A DNA stretch of 15,351 bases. It comes from Treponema sp. UBA1798. Its GTDB lineage: Bacteria > Spirochaetota > Spirochaetia > Treponematales > Treponemataceae. A program made the position numbers and the translations under genes. This document shows positions 1 to 7,231 of the stretch, piece after piece. The stretch lies in contig DCFS01000328.1 of NCBI GenBank assembly GCA_002319875.1, positions 1-15,351 of the forward strand, written 5' to 3'. The stretch's first letter is position 1; each line of letters starts with the position of its first letter. Below the pieces are notes generated by a model. It was not told the origin of the DNA and ran no database searches. It saw only the letters and a program-made list of their open reading frames with translations.

Positions 1-729
1 CCGATGGGAAATCCTCAGAATCTGTTTCTGTATACACGCATGGGTGTTCCTGCAGCTGCGTTCTGTCTGATTCTTCTGCCGTATGTTCTGGTTTCGGGAT
101 TACTTTTGCTGCTCTGTCTGCTGGCAGTTCCCCGGACAAAGCTTTCCGAACCGGCAGACAACAGGCCGGTTTTTGCGGCATCAGGATATTCGGTATGGAA
201 CCGCTTGCGCCTTGTCGTATACTGGATACTGTTCATTCTGTGTCTTTTATGCGTCCTTAAACTGATTCCCGCATGGAGCCTTGCTGTTATCTGTGGTATA
301 ACGGTATTCTTTGTCCAGCGTGAACTGCTTGCAAAAGTTGACTATATGCTCCTGCTGACATTCTGTGCTTTTTTTGTCTTTACCGGAAACGTGGGAACCA
401 TGGCCGGTGTCAGGTCTTTTCTCGAACAGACAGTGCATGGGCGCGAATTTGCAGCAGGACTGGTTTCAAGCCAGATTATCAGCAACGTACCGTCAGCACT
501 GCTGCTGTACCCATTTTCATCTGATCTGAAAGCTTTGCTGCTCGGTGTTGATATCGGCGGACTTGGAACACTCGTAGCTTCTCTTGCAAGTCTCATATCG
601 TATAAACTTTATATGAACCAGAGCGAACCGGCTGTCCCCGTTACCGGCGGAAAGTATCTTGCTGTTTTTACGCTGATAAATCTGGTTTTTATGGCTGCAC
701 TGTGTCTGTGTACTGTGATTTTCGGTTGA
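1..729 (+). CDS. SLC13/ArsB-like ion permease, C-terminal part (5' end outside window)
   Basis: This is an inner-membrane secondary transporter, probably for an inorganic or organic anion. The frame is open from the first base, so the 242 visible residues are the C-terminal part of a longer protein. The first in-frame ATG (position 4) lies inside the motif P-M-G-N-P-Q-N-L, an internal conserved loop of the SLC13/CitMHS/ArsB superfamily, so it is not the real start. A second conserved stretch around residues 156-165 (SSQIISNVPSALLL) is followed by GGLGTLVASLASLISYKLY, again typical of this group. About six hydrophobic membrane segments can be seen. The gene is not obviously linked to the sugar operon downstream, because a promoter and regulator gene intervene. 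The family call is fairly secure; the substrate cannot be told. Confidence 0.82.
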   Translation, partial: PMGNPQNLFLYTRMGVPAAAFCLILLPYVLVSGLLLLLCLLAVPRTKLSEPADNRPVFAASGYSVWNRLRLVVYWILFILCLLCVLKLIPAWSLAVICGITVFFVQRELLAKVDYMLLLTFCAFFVFTGNVGTMAGVRSFLEQTVHGREFAAGLVSSQIISNVPSALLLYPFSSDLKALLLGVDIGGLGTLVASLASLISYKLYMNQSEPAVPVTGGKYLAVFTLINLVFMAALCLCTVIFG

Positions 730-756
730 TATCAGATACGATTTCCGGTTTTATGC

Positions 757-786
757 TTGACAAGGGAGAACTCCCATTTTTATAGT
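757..786 (+). promoter_or_regulatory. Sigma70-type promoter for the AraC-family regulator gene
   Basis: A perfect -35 hexamer TTGACA (757-762) is followed after 18 bases by TATAGT (781-786), which matches the -10 consensus at five of six positions. Transcription would start near 793, leaving an untranslated leader of about 110 bases before the ATG at 902. The spacer contains GGGAG-AA-CTCCC (764-775), a short inverted repeat that could be an operator. Read as RNA, the same repeat followed by ATTTTTA could instead be a weak terminator for the upstream permease gene. The promoter is inferred from sequence only. Confidence 0.55.
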
Positions 787-872
787 ATAAGAGTATGTCC
801 GAATGTTTTGCAGGATCCGTAACCGGTAGACAGACCGGAGCTTACCCTGGGACCGTCCATAGCGGTGTGCTG

Positions 873-893
873 CCGGCGTTCAATGCCGGAAGG
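873..893 (+). promoter_or_regulatory. Leader hairpin touching the ribosome binding site of the AraC gene
   Basis: CCGGC (873-877) is complementary to GCCGG (885-889). The stem can be lengthened by a G-T pair and a T-A pair, leaving a three-base loop. Its 3' arm overlaps the first two bases of the Shine-Dalgarno sequence GGAAGG (888-893), which lies 8 bases before the ATG at 902. The Shine-Dalgarno supports that start. The hairpin could dampen translation of the regulator, but this is inference. Confidence 0.4.
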
Positions 894-901
894 TTATTAT
901 T

Positions 902-1813
902 ATGAATTATCCGCAGGGACTGATGTATGAACAGGCGTATGCTATCAATATCAATAAACCGACGGATGAACTCTTTTACTACTTCGACTATGATGAGCGG
1001 TATTATGCGATCAATATGGAATTCCAGCATTTTCACTCTTTTTACGAAATATTCATACTCCTCGATACGGAAGCATCTCATATTATAGAGGGAAAATATT
1101 ATCAGCTCAAAATGTACGATATGGTTTTTCTTAAACCGGCGCTGCTTCATAAGAGCGAATATCCGCCCGGAAGACCCCGGAAACGGCTTATTATTAATTT
1201 TTCCGTTCCACGCCGGAATACACCTTTCAGAAATTCTCTTGATAAAATATTTTCTGTTTTTGAAGCATCTGTACCTGTTTATCGTTTCTCAGCAAAGCAG
1301 CAGCAGCCGCTTTTTAATCTCCTGAACGATATTTTCAATCAGGGAAAATACCCTGATCCGCTGCGGGATCTGACCATCCATACGAAGTTTACGGAATTTC
1401 TGTATACGGTGTATGCCGAGTCGAAATATAATATTTACAGTACGGAGACACTGTCTGATATGCCGTCATCGAGGATCTATACAATAACAGCATGGATCCA
1501 TGAAAATTACCGTCAGGAACTTTCTCTTGATGCGATTGCGGAAAAATTCAGTGTAAGTCCGTATTATCTCTCTCATCAGTTCAGACAGGTTACAGGTTTC
1601 ACGGTAGTCAGCTATATACAGATGACTCGTATCCGCAATGTTCAGCAGATGCTTCTGTATACTGATATGAGAATAACTGATATCGCTGAAACCTGCGGCT
1701 TTACCAGTTTTTCACAGTTCAACAGAACGTTCAGTAAGTTCTGTAATATGTCGCCTTCAAAATACCGCTCTTCCACAGGAACTTTGAAACAGCTGCCCGA
1801 TCACAGCGAATAG
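902..1813 (+). CDS. AraC-family transcriptional regulator with cupin-like sensor domain
   Basis: This is a cytoplasmic DNA-binding regulator of 303 residues, a usual length for the sugar-responsive AraC/XylS class. Residues about 35-100 look like the N-terminal cupin ligand-binding fold, with a histidine-rich stretch (FQHFHSFYEI, 41-50) and a second histidine at 83. Residues about 193-290 form the double helix-turn-helix domain. The first helix-turn-helix covers about 208-229 (LSLDAIAEKFSVSPYYLSHQF) and the second about 257-278 (RITDIAETCGFTSFSQFNRTF), followed by the conserved SPSKYR end. The start at 902 is supported by GGAAGG 8 bases upstream. The gene has its own promoter and sits 75 bases before the carbohydrate operon on the same strand. 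By position it is the likely activator of that operon, with a sugar as effector. The family call is secure; the ligand and targets are inferred. Confidence 0.95.
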   Translation: MNYPQGLMYEQAYAININKPTDELFYYFDYDERYYAINMEFQHFHSFYEIFILLDTEASHIIEGKYYQLKMYDMVFLKPALLHKSEYPPGRPRKRLIINFSVPRRNTPFRNSLDKIFSVFEASVPVYRFSAKQQQPLFNLLNDIFNQGKYPDPLRDLTIHTKFTEFLYTVYAESKYNIYSTETLSDMPSSRIYTITAWIHENYRQELSLDAIAEKFSVSPYYLSHQFRQVTGFTVVSYIQMTRIRNVQQMLLYTDMRITDIAETCGFTSFSQFNRTFSKFCNMSPSKYRSSTGTLKQLPDHSE

Positions 1814-1828
1814 AACAGATACCGGTAC

Positions 1829-1858
1829 CGCAAGGAATGCGATGTTTTTTTATTTTTT
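1829..1858 (+). terminator. Weak terminator-like element after the regulator gene
   Basis: A short stem CGCA (1829-1832) and TGCG (1838-1841) with a five-base loop is followed within three bases by a run of seven T and then six more T (1845-1858). The stem is only four pairs, so termination would be inefficient and some transcripts could read into the next gene. The T-runs could equally be part of an AT-rich promoter region. Confidence 0.3.
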
Positions 1859-1863
1859 CAGCA

Positions 1864-1900
1864 AAAAACGGGTAGTTTTTACACCGGTATGTTTTATACT
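1864..1900 (+). promoter_or_regulatory. Candidate regulated promoter of the carbohydrate operon
   Basis: TATACT (1895-1900) is a good -10 hexamer, but nothing resembling TTGACA lies 16-18 bases upstream of it. That is the pattern expected of a promoter needing an activator. The place where a -35 box should be is occupied by the inverted repeat AAAAAC-GGGTA-GTTTTT (1864-1880). An AraC-type activator site overlapping -35 would fit. The whole 1814-1888 gap is strongly AT-rich with A and T runs. No experimental support is possible from sequence alone. Confidence 0.35.
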
Positions 1901-3022
1901 GAAATTATGCAACCCGATATTACAAATTCTGTTATAAAAAAATTTACACTGCTCGCCGATAGTTTTCAAAAAACACTTTACAGTGATGATATTGTTTTTC
2001 TCGAAAATCTCCGGAAGAAAAATCTTCAGGAAAAGGAAATAAAAAAGTATGAGTTCTGGGAATGGCCCCAGGGTGTCGGATTATACGGCTTCTGGAAATA
2101 TTTTGAATTTACCAGAAATACACATTATTTTAACATTCTTAGGGAATATTATGACCGTCAGATGGAAATCGGTTTCCCTGAAAGAAATGTTAATACGACT
2201 GCACCACTTCTGCCGCTTTCATTCCTTGCAGAATATACGGGAGAAGGAAAGTACATGGATATCTGCAGCGACTGGGCAGAATGGATTATGTACAATTTCC
2301 CAAGGACCGAAGAAGGCGGTTTCCAGCATATTACGTCGGATTCAGTAAACGATCAGGAACTGTGGGACGATACGCTGTTCATGGCTGTACTGTTTCTGGC
2401 GAACATAGGAAGAATTCTTAAAAAAACATCATACTGTGATGAGGCAGTATACCAGTTCATGGTACATGCAAAATATCTGGCAGACCGGAAGACGGGTTTA
2501 TGGTATCACGGCTGGACGTTCAATGGCCGCAATAATTTTGCCGGTGCTTTCTGGGGCCGCGGAAACTGCTGGATTACGGCTGCCATTCCGGAACTTTTTT
2601 CTATGGTACAGTGTACCGGTCCTTCGGCGCGATTTCTGACTGAACTGCTGAAAAAGCAGGTACAGACTCTGGCAACCTGTCAGGATTCCGACGGCTTCTG
2701 GCATACGCTCATAGACGACCGCACATCCTACCGGGAGGCTTCTGCTACAAGCGGTTTTTCGTATGGAATCCTGCGGGCTGCAAATATGGGGCTTATAGAC
2801 AGTACCTACAGATCGTGTGCTGAAAAAGCTCTGGAGGCGATTCTCGGCTGTATCTCAGACGACGGAATCGTACAGGAAGTTTCATATGGTACACCGATGG
2901 GACGGGAAACAAAGGATTTTTATAAAAACATACCGATCAGGCCGATGCCGTACGGGCAGGCGCTGGCGATGCTGTTTTTATTGGAAATACAAAAAACTAT
3001 AAAAGGAGGAGGATTTGTATGA
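1889..3022 (+). CDS. GH105-type unsaturated uronyl (rhamnogalacturonyl) hydrolase
   Basis: This enzyme would remove the 4,5-unsaturated uronic acid that a polysaccharide lyase leaves on an oligosaccharide. It has 377 residues, as expected for the GH88/GH105 (alpha/alpha)6 barrel, and no signal peptide, so it is cytoplasmic. Family-like stretches run the whole length: WEWPQGVGLYGFWKYFEFT (57-75), NVNTTAP (100-106), WDDTLFM (159-165) with the likely catalytic aspartate, YHGW (206-209), FWGRGNCW (221-228), REASATSGFSYG (282-293) and YGQALAMLFLLE at the end. At 100-106 the motif has no aspartate where the YteR-type enzymes carry one. No clear Shine-Dalgarno precedes the ATG at 1889. An in-frame ATG at 1907 lies about 7 bases after the candidate -10 box and could be a leaderless start. 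The stop overlaps the next start by 4 bases. GH88 is the alternative family. Confidence 0.85.
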   Translation: MFYTEIMQPDITNSVIKKFTLLADSFQKTLYSDDIVFLENLRKKNLQEKEIKKYEFWEWPQGVGLYGFWKYFEFTRNTHYFNILREYYDRQMEIGFPERNVNTTAPLLPLSFLAEYTGEGKYMDICSDWAEWIMYNFPRTEEGGFQHITSDSVNDQELWDDTLFMAVLFLANIGRILKKTSYCDEAVYQFMVHAKYLADRKTGLWYHGWTFNGRNNFAGAFWGRGNCWITAAIPELFSMVQCTGPSARFLTELLKKQVQTLATCQDSDGFWHTLIDDRTSYREASATSGFSYGILRAANMGLIDSTYRSCAEKALEAILGCISDDGIVQEVSYGTPMGRETKDFYKNIPIRPMPYGQALAMLFLLEIQKTIKGGGFV

Positions 3023-4980
3023 AGAGCGTAAAAATGAGCCGTAGTATCACAGTCATTCTTATGACTGTGCTTTCCGCTGGAATTCTGTTCGCCAACGGGC
3101 AGCCGGAAAAAGCAGGAGGCACTGCAGGAACGCCGTCTTCTGCTAAAGAAGCCCCTGCACTTGCAGAGATGGTAAAAGCCGGAAAACTTCCACCACTTGT
3201 GCAACGCATACCGGATGCAGCCAATGTCATGGTTTCAAAAATGGACACCACCGGTACGTACGGCGGTGATATGCGGTTTACTTCATTCGGCGGAGATTCA
3301 AAATGGACTGTCGGAAAGCTGACCGAAGAGCCCTTATTCCGTTTTAAGCTTGACGGTTCCATCGAACCAAACGTAGCAAAAGGCTATGACGTCAGCAAAG
3401 ACGGCAGAGTATATACCATTTATCTGCGCAAAGGTATGCGGTGGTCCGATGGCGTTCCTTTTACATCAGCCGATGTCGTATTTTACTATAATGATATGTG
3501 CGTTCCGAAAACATTTGGTAAGTCATTATATGACTGTTTTTATTCAACAAATCCTTCGACTGGAGCCAAAACACCCTGCAAAGTAGAAGCTGTCGGCGAC
3601 TACACGGTAAAAGTTACTTTTGCAGATACCAATACAACGTTTCTGGAAAGCCTTACAAACGACAGTAAATGGTTTTTTGCCCCGAAGCACTATTATGAAA
3701 AATTGTTACCTGCCTATATCGGTGAAGATGCTGCCAAAGCAAAAGCCCAGGAACTTGGTTATTCCGATGTAAAAGCTATGGGAAAGCAGACCGGCTATTA
3801 TTACTGGATTCTGCCTGACAGGCCGACACTGCGCGCCTGGGTAGCTGCAAACAATATCGAGGATGAACTTTTTGTACTGAAACGCAATCCGTATTACTGG
3901 AAAGTCGACTCGCAGGGGAAACAGCTGCCCTATATAGACAGCCTGAAATGGACAAAGGTTTCAGATGAAGAACAGGTTAAGCTGAAATCCATTGCCGGAG
4001 AGGTTGATTTTGGAAAAGTAACCTCTCTCAGTGACTATGCGATTCTCAAGCAGAACGCGGTTAAAGGCGGTTACGAACTGCTTACATGGAAGGGTACCAG
4101 CTGGGCAGCACGGCCTACTGTTGTTGAGCTGAATCAGACCATAAAAGATCCTAAATACCGGGCAGTGTTTCAGAATAAAGATTTCAGGGAAGCGCTGTCG
4201 GTCTGTGTAGAACGTAAAGAAGTTTCCGAACTGGTGACTGATGGCTTCGGTGAGCCGGGGCAGGCGTCCGTATCTGAAGGACTGATCGGATATGATCCGG
4301 CATGGACTACAAAATGGACGGAATACAACGTGGATAAAGCGAACCAGCTGCTGGACAAAATCGGTCTGAAAAAAGGCAAGGACGGATACCGGACGTTTAA
4401 AGACGGTTCTCCGTTTGTCCTTGATCTGCAGCTGACTGATCTGCCTGACGATATTAAAGAATCCCAGAAGATGGCGGAACTCCTTTCTGCATATTATGGA
4501 AAAGTCGGTATCAATACAACAACGAAAATTTACAGCCGGGATCTGATGACCGAAATATGTAATGCAAACAATCATACAGTCCTTGTTGGACCGATGAACG
4601 CAATCAATTCGTTTAATCCTGCACTCAGGCCCAATGCAATCGTGCCGCTCGGAATTTATTCTCCATGGGCAGGAGCATACGGAGAATGGGTTGCCACAAA
4701 CGGAAAGAGCGGTGTGGAACCGGCAGGCGATATACGCAAGCTGATAGATCTCTATAATAAAGTCAAGAGTGCACCGACATATGCGGAAATGGAAAAGTAT
4801 ACGAAGGCGCTTTTGAAACTGCATGAAGACAATATCTGGGAAATAGGATACTGTCTGGATACGCCTTCAGTAATTGTAAAGAACGCGAAACTCCAGAATA
4901 TCGGGAAAAAACTGATTTTCTGTGAAGAGTATCGGGATCTTGGCATAGCACATATAGAAAACGCATATTTCAAAAATTAG
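3019..4980 (+). CDS. Family 5 extracellular solute-binding protein (Opp/Dpp type, probable oligosaccharide binder)
   Basis: This is the periplasmic substrate-capturing part of the ABC importer encoded just downstream. Residues 1-25 form a Sec signal peptide (basic start, hydrophobic core, probable cleavage after LFA25). There is no lipobox cysteine, so it is probably not a classical lipoprotein. The mature part is an SBP_bac_5 protein, with EEPLFRF, the YTIYLRKGMRWSDGVPFTSADVVFYY block (residues about 132-157) and KRNPYYWKVD. At 653 residues it is well above the roughly 540 of typical OppA/DppA and belongs to the longer group carrying MVKAGKLPPLVQRIPD after the signal peptide. Members of this family in Thermotoga bind oligosaccharides. 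A very strong Shine-Dalgarno (AAAGGAGGAGG, from about 3002) and an ATGA overlap with the upstream gene support the start and suggest coupled translation. The sugar substrate is inferred from the neighbours. Confidence 0.92.
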   Translation: MKSVKMSRSITVILMTVLSAGILFANGQPEKAGGTAGTPSSAKEAPALAEMVKAGKLPPLVQRIPDAANVMVSKMDTTGTYGGDMRFTSFGGDSKWTVGKLTEEPLFRFKLDGSIEPNVAKGYDVSKDGRVYTIYLRKGMRWSDGVPFTSADVVFYYNDMCVPKTFGKSLYDCFYSTNPSTGAKTPCKVEAVGDYTVKVTFADTNTTFLESLTNDSKWFFAPKHYYEKLLPAYIGEDAAKAKAQELGYSDVKAMGKQTGYYYWILPDRPTLRAWVAANNIEDELFVLKRNPYYWKVDSQGKQLPYIDSLKWTKVSDEEQVKLKSIAGEVDFGKVTSLSDYAILKQNAVKGGYELLTWKGTSWAARPTVVELNQTIKDPKYRAVFQNKDFREALSVCVERKEVSELVTDGFGEPGQASVSEGLIGYDPAWTTKWTEYNVDKANQLLDKIGLKKGKDGYRTFKDGSPFVLDLQLTDLPDDIKESQKMAELLSAYYGKVGINTTTKIYSRDLMTEICNANNHTVLVGPMNAINSFNPALRPNAIVPLGIYSPWAGAYGEWVATNGKSGVEPAGDIRKLIDLYNKVKSAPTYAEMEKYTKALLKLHEDNIWEIGYCLDTPSVIVKNAKLQNIGKKLIFCEEYRDLGIAHIENAYFKN

Positions 4981-4989
4981 GGCAACACA

Positions 4990-5012
4990 GATTAAGTCAT
5001 AAGGATTTAATC
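4990..5012 (+). other. Stem-loop directly after the binding-protein gene
   Basis: Bases 4990-4998 pair with 5004-5012 (nine pairs, one of them G-T) around a five-base loop, starting 10 bases after the stop codon. No T-run follows, so this is not an intrinsic terminator by itself. It may protect the 3' end of a processed binding-protein transcript from exonucleases, acting together with the next stem-loop. Confidence 0.45.
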
Positions 5013-5037
5013 ATTGGTTCCCCGCGATTCTGACTAT

Positions 5038-5073
5038 ACCGGATACTGTCTTTATCATACAGTATCCGGTTTT
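5038..5073 (+). terminator. Perfect 12-bp stem-loop, partial terminator or mRNA stabiliser
   Basis: ACCGGATACTGT (5038-5049) and ACAGTATCCGGT (5059-5070) are perfectly complementary and enclose a nine-base loop. Only a short T stretch follows (5070-5073), so termination would be incomplete. Stem-loops at this place, between a binding-protein gene and its permease genes, are a known way to make more binding protein than membrane components, through partial termination or stabilisation of the upstream message. Confidence 0.6.
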
Positions 5074-5076
5074 CAG

Positions 5077-5102
5077 ATGCTGCCCGGCATTTTTTTAGGA
5101 GA
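5077..5102 (+). promoter_or_regulatory. Short hairpin, T-run and ribosome binding site before the first permease gene
   Basis: ATGC (5077-5080) can pair with GCAT (5087-5090), and a run of seven T (5090-5096) follows. This resembles a very weak second terminator. AGGAGA (5097-5102) is the Shine-Dalgarno for the ATG at 5108, five bases away, and fixes that start. The four-pair stem is too short to be confident of any termination. Confidence 0.35.
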
Positions 5103-5107
5103 ACGGT

Positions 5108-6103
5108 ATGCTTAAATATATCGGAAAACGGCTGCTTATTATGATTCCTACGGTATGTATCATTTCACTGGCCTGTTTTTTTATTATCCAATTACCGCCC
5201 GGCGATTTTATAAGCAGTTATATCACGACGATGCAATCGGAAGGCGAAGTTATCACACAGCAGGTCATTGCACAACTCCGTTCGGAATATGGTCTGGATA
5301 AACCCTGGTATGTTCAGTATATCCTGTGGATGAAAGGCATTGTCCTTCACGGGAACTGGGGATATTCCTTTGAATACCAGAGGCCCGTCATAGCTATTAT
5401 AAACGACCGGATGGGGCTTACGATAGCTCTCTCACTGGTAACAATGCTGTTTACCTATCTGGTATCGATTCCGATCGGTATTTACAGCGCAGTACATCAG
5501 TATTCCGCCGGAGATTATATTTTCAGCGGAATAGGTTTCCTCGGCATGGCGACACCCAATTTTCTTCTGGCAATTATCCTTATGTATCTGTCGTTCAAAT
5601 GGACCGGAGACCCGCTTATCGGTTTGTTTTCAGATGAAATGCTTCAGAACGGTTTCCGGGTGGCATATACCGGTGAGTTCCTGAGAAGGATGATCATTCC
5701 TGTCATTGTTATCGGAACAGCGGGAACGTGCGGTGTTATAAGAACAGTCCGTTCTCAGATGCTGGACGAACTTGTCAAACAGTATACACTCACTGCGCGT
5801 GCAAAAGGTGTAACGGAACGGCGTATTACCTATAAATATTGTGTCCGCGCTGCATTGAATCCTGTCGTATCAGGTCTGGCGACTTCACTTTCGAGTATTT
5901 TTACCGGTTCCACCATTTCCGCCATAGTTATGAATCTGCCGGTACAGGGACCGATTCTGTATAAGGCACTGAAGAGCCAGGATATGTATCTGGCCGGATC
6001 CATTTTGTTTATTATGGCCTTCCTCGTCTGTCTGGGGACCCTGTTTTCAGATATACTGCTTGCCTGGCTCGATCCGCGTATCCGTTTTTCGGAGAGGGGC
6101 TAG
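5108..6103 (+). CDS. ABC transporter permease, OppB/DppB type
   Basis: This is one of the two inner-membrane channel subunits of the importer. Its 331 residues match the usual OppB/DppB length. The first membrane segment begins at once (RLLIMIPTVCIISLACFFIIQLPPGDF, 8-34), including the LPPGD signature of this subfamily. A periplasmic stretch of about 65 residues follows (GLDKPWYVQYILWMKGIVLHG), then the five-helix BPD_transp_1 domain (about 105-325). The cytoplasmic EAA loop that docks on the ATPases is at about 226-250 (QYTLTARAKGVTERRITYK), and the protein ends LAWLDPRIRF, typical of the family. It sits 127 bases after the binding-protein gene and 3 bases before the second permease gene. 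Opp/Dpp-type names imply peptides, but the operon context argues for an oligosaccharide. Confidence 0.95.
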   Translation: MLKYIGKRLLIMIPTVCIISLACFFIIQLPPGDFISSYITTMQSEGEVITQQVIAQLRSEYGLDKPWYVQYILWMKGIVLHGNWGYSFEYQRPVIAIINDRMGLTIALSLVTMLFTYLVSIPIGIYSAVHQYSAGDYIFSGIGFLGMATPNFLLAIILMYLSFKWTGDPLIGLFSDEMLQNGFRVAYTGEFLRRMIIPVIVIGTAGTCGVIRTVRSQMLDELVKQYTLTARAKGVTERRITYKYCVRAALNPVVSGLATSLSSIFTGSTISAIVMNLPVQGPILYKALKSQDMYLAGSILFIMAFLVCLGTLFSDILLAWLDPRIRFSERG

Positions 6104-6106
6104 CAT

Positions 6107-7216
6107 ATGTTATTCAGAAAAAAAACAGTAACGGAAGAAGATTATTATCTGGCTTCCCAATGGAAGCTCATGCGCCGCAAACTGGGGCGGCATAAACTGG
6201 CGCGTGTAAGTATGATCGTCCTGGGTATTCTCTATCTTGGTGCTCTTTTTGCCAACTTTATTGCACCGCAGGGACTGACAGCCTATGACAGCAGCTCGAA
6301 AAATATAGGTCCCAGCCGGATACATATGTGGGATGCAGAAGGTAATTTTCACGGACCATTTGTATACGGATTCACGACGAAACGTAATATGGAGACTTTC
6401 GAAAAAGAAGTAGTGGAAGATACTGCACGTGTTTACCGGATAAAATTGTTTGTAAAAGGTGATTCGTACAGATTTTTAGGGATTATTCCTTCTTCCCTGC
6501 ATCTGTTCGGAACAGGAGAAGGCGGGCATGTATTCCTGCTGGGAACGGATTCCATGGGTCGAGACCTGTTTTCCAGGCTTATAATCGGTAGTCAGGTTTC
6601 GCTGACAGTACCCCTCGTAGGGGCCGGTATCAGCTTTATACTGGGGATCCTCCTCGGAGGACTTTCCGGTTATTTCGGGGGATGGACGGATATCTGCATA
6701 CAGCGGATTATCGAAGTTATTACGTCATTTCCGTCGATTCCGCTCTGGATGGCTCTTTCTGCAGCAATTCCGCCGAATATACCGATTGTGCGTATGTACC
6801 TGTATATTACGATCATCATGTCTTTTATTTCTTGGACGGCTCTTGCCAGAATAGTCCGCGGCAAGTTTATATCACTGCGTAAGGAAGATTTTGTCATGGC
6901 AGCCCGCCTTGCAGGTGTCAGTGATTTTAAAATCATCATAAAACATCTGGTTCCGGGTTTTATGGGGTATCTGATCGTAAACCTTACACTGGCTATTCCT
7001 GACATGATTATAGGGGAAACCTCCATGAGTTTTCTCGGACTGGGAATGCGTTCTCCGGCAACCAGCTGGGGCGTTCTTCTGCAGGAGGCACAGGATATTT
7101 CAAATATCGCATTGTATCCGTGGAAACTGATACCTCTGCTTTTCGTAATTATTACCGTCCTTGCTTTCAATTTTCTGGGAGACGGCCTCCGCGATGCAGC
7201 GGATCCGTATAAGTAG
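6107..7216 (+). CDS. ABC transporter permease, OppC/DppC type, with enlarged periplasmic loop
   Basis: This is the second channel subunit, pairing with the preceding gene product. It has 369 residues, longer than the roughly 300 of ordinary OppC/DppC. The cytoplasmic N-terminus (LMRRKLGRHKLARVSMIVLG, 21-40) leads into membrane segment 1. An enlarged extracytoplasmic region follows (about 55-145, including IHMWDAEGNFHGPFVYGF and RFLGIIPSSLHLFG), then the family hallmark LLGTDSMGRDLFSRLIIGSQVSL (144-166). The EAA loop is at about 259-283 (KEDFVMAARLAGVSDFKIIIKH), followed by GETSMSFLGLGMRSPATSWG (303-322) and FLGDGLRDAADP near the end. The enlarged loop is the pattern seen with long family 5 binding proteins and may contact the binding protein or substrate. 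A GGAGAGGGG purine stretch (6091-6099) lies 7 bases before the start. Confidence 0.95.
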   Translation: MLFRKKTVTEEDYYLASQWKLMRRKLGRHKLARVSMIVLGILYLGALFANFIAPQGLTAYDSSSKNIGPSRIHMWDAEGNFHGPFVYGFTTKRNMETFEKEVVEDTARVYRIKLFVKGDSYRFLGIIPSSLHLFGTGEGGHVFLLGTDSMGRDLFSRLIIGSQVSLTVPLVGAGISFILGILLGGLSGYFGGWTDICIQRIIEVITSFPSIPLWMALSAAIPPNIPIVRMYLYITIIMSFISWTALARIVRGKFISLRKEDFVMAARLAGVSDFKIIIKHLVPGFMGYLIVNLTLAIPDMIIGETSMSFLGLGMRSPATSWGVLLQEAQDISNIALYPWKLIPLLFVIITVLAFNFLGDGLRDAADPYK

Positions 7217-7231
7217 CAGGAGTAAGCCGTT

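Noticed and set aside
764..782. GGGAGAACTCCC followed by ATTTTTA as an intrinsic terminator of the upstream permease gene.
   Set aside because: Only four to five pairs with a two- to four-base loop, and it lies between well-spaced promoter boxes, so an operator or chance is as likely.
822..1889. ACCGGTA occurs three times in non-coding sequence (822-828, 1821-1827, 1883-1889), the last two 62 bases apart, as if regulator sites.
   Set aside because: ACCGGT is also frequent inside coding regions of this window (for example near 2613, 3247 and 5668), so the repeat is likely a compositional word.
3961..4824. Long open frame on the minus strand (287 codons) opposite the binding-protein gene.
   Set aside because: It lies wholly within a clear family 5 binding-protein gene, its translation is rich in Cys, Arg, His and Ile with no recognisable domain, and it has no supporting gene context.
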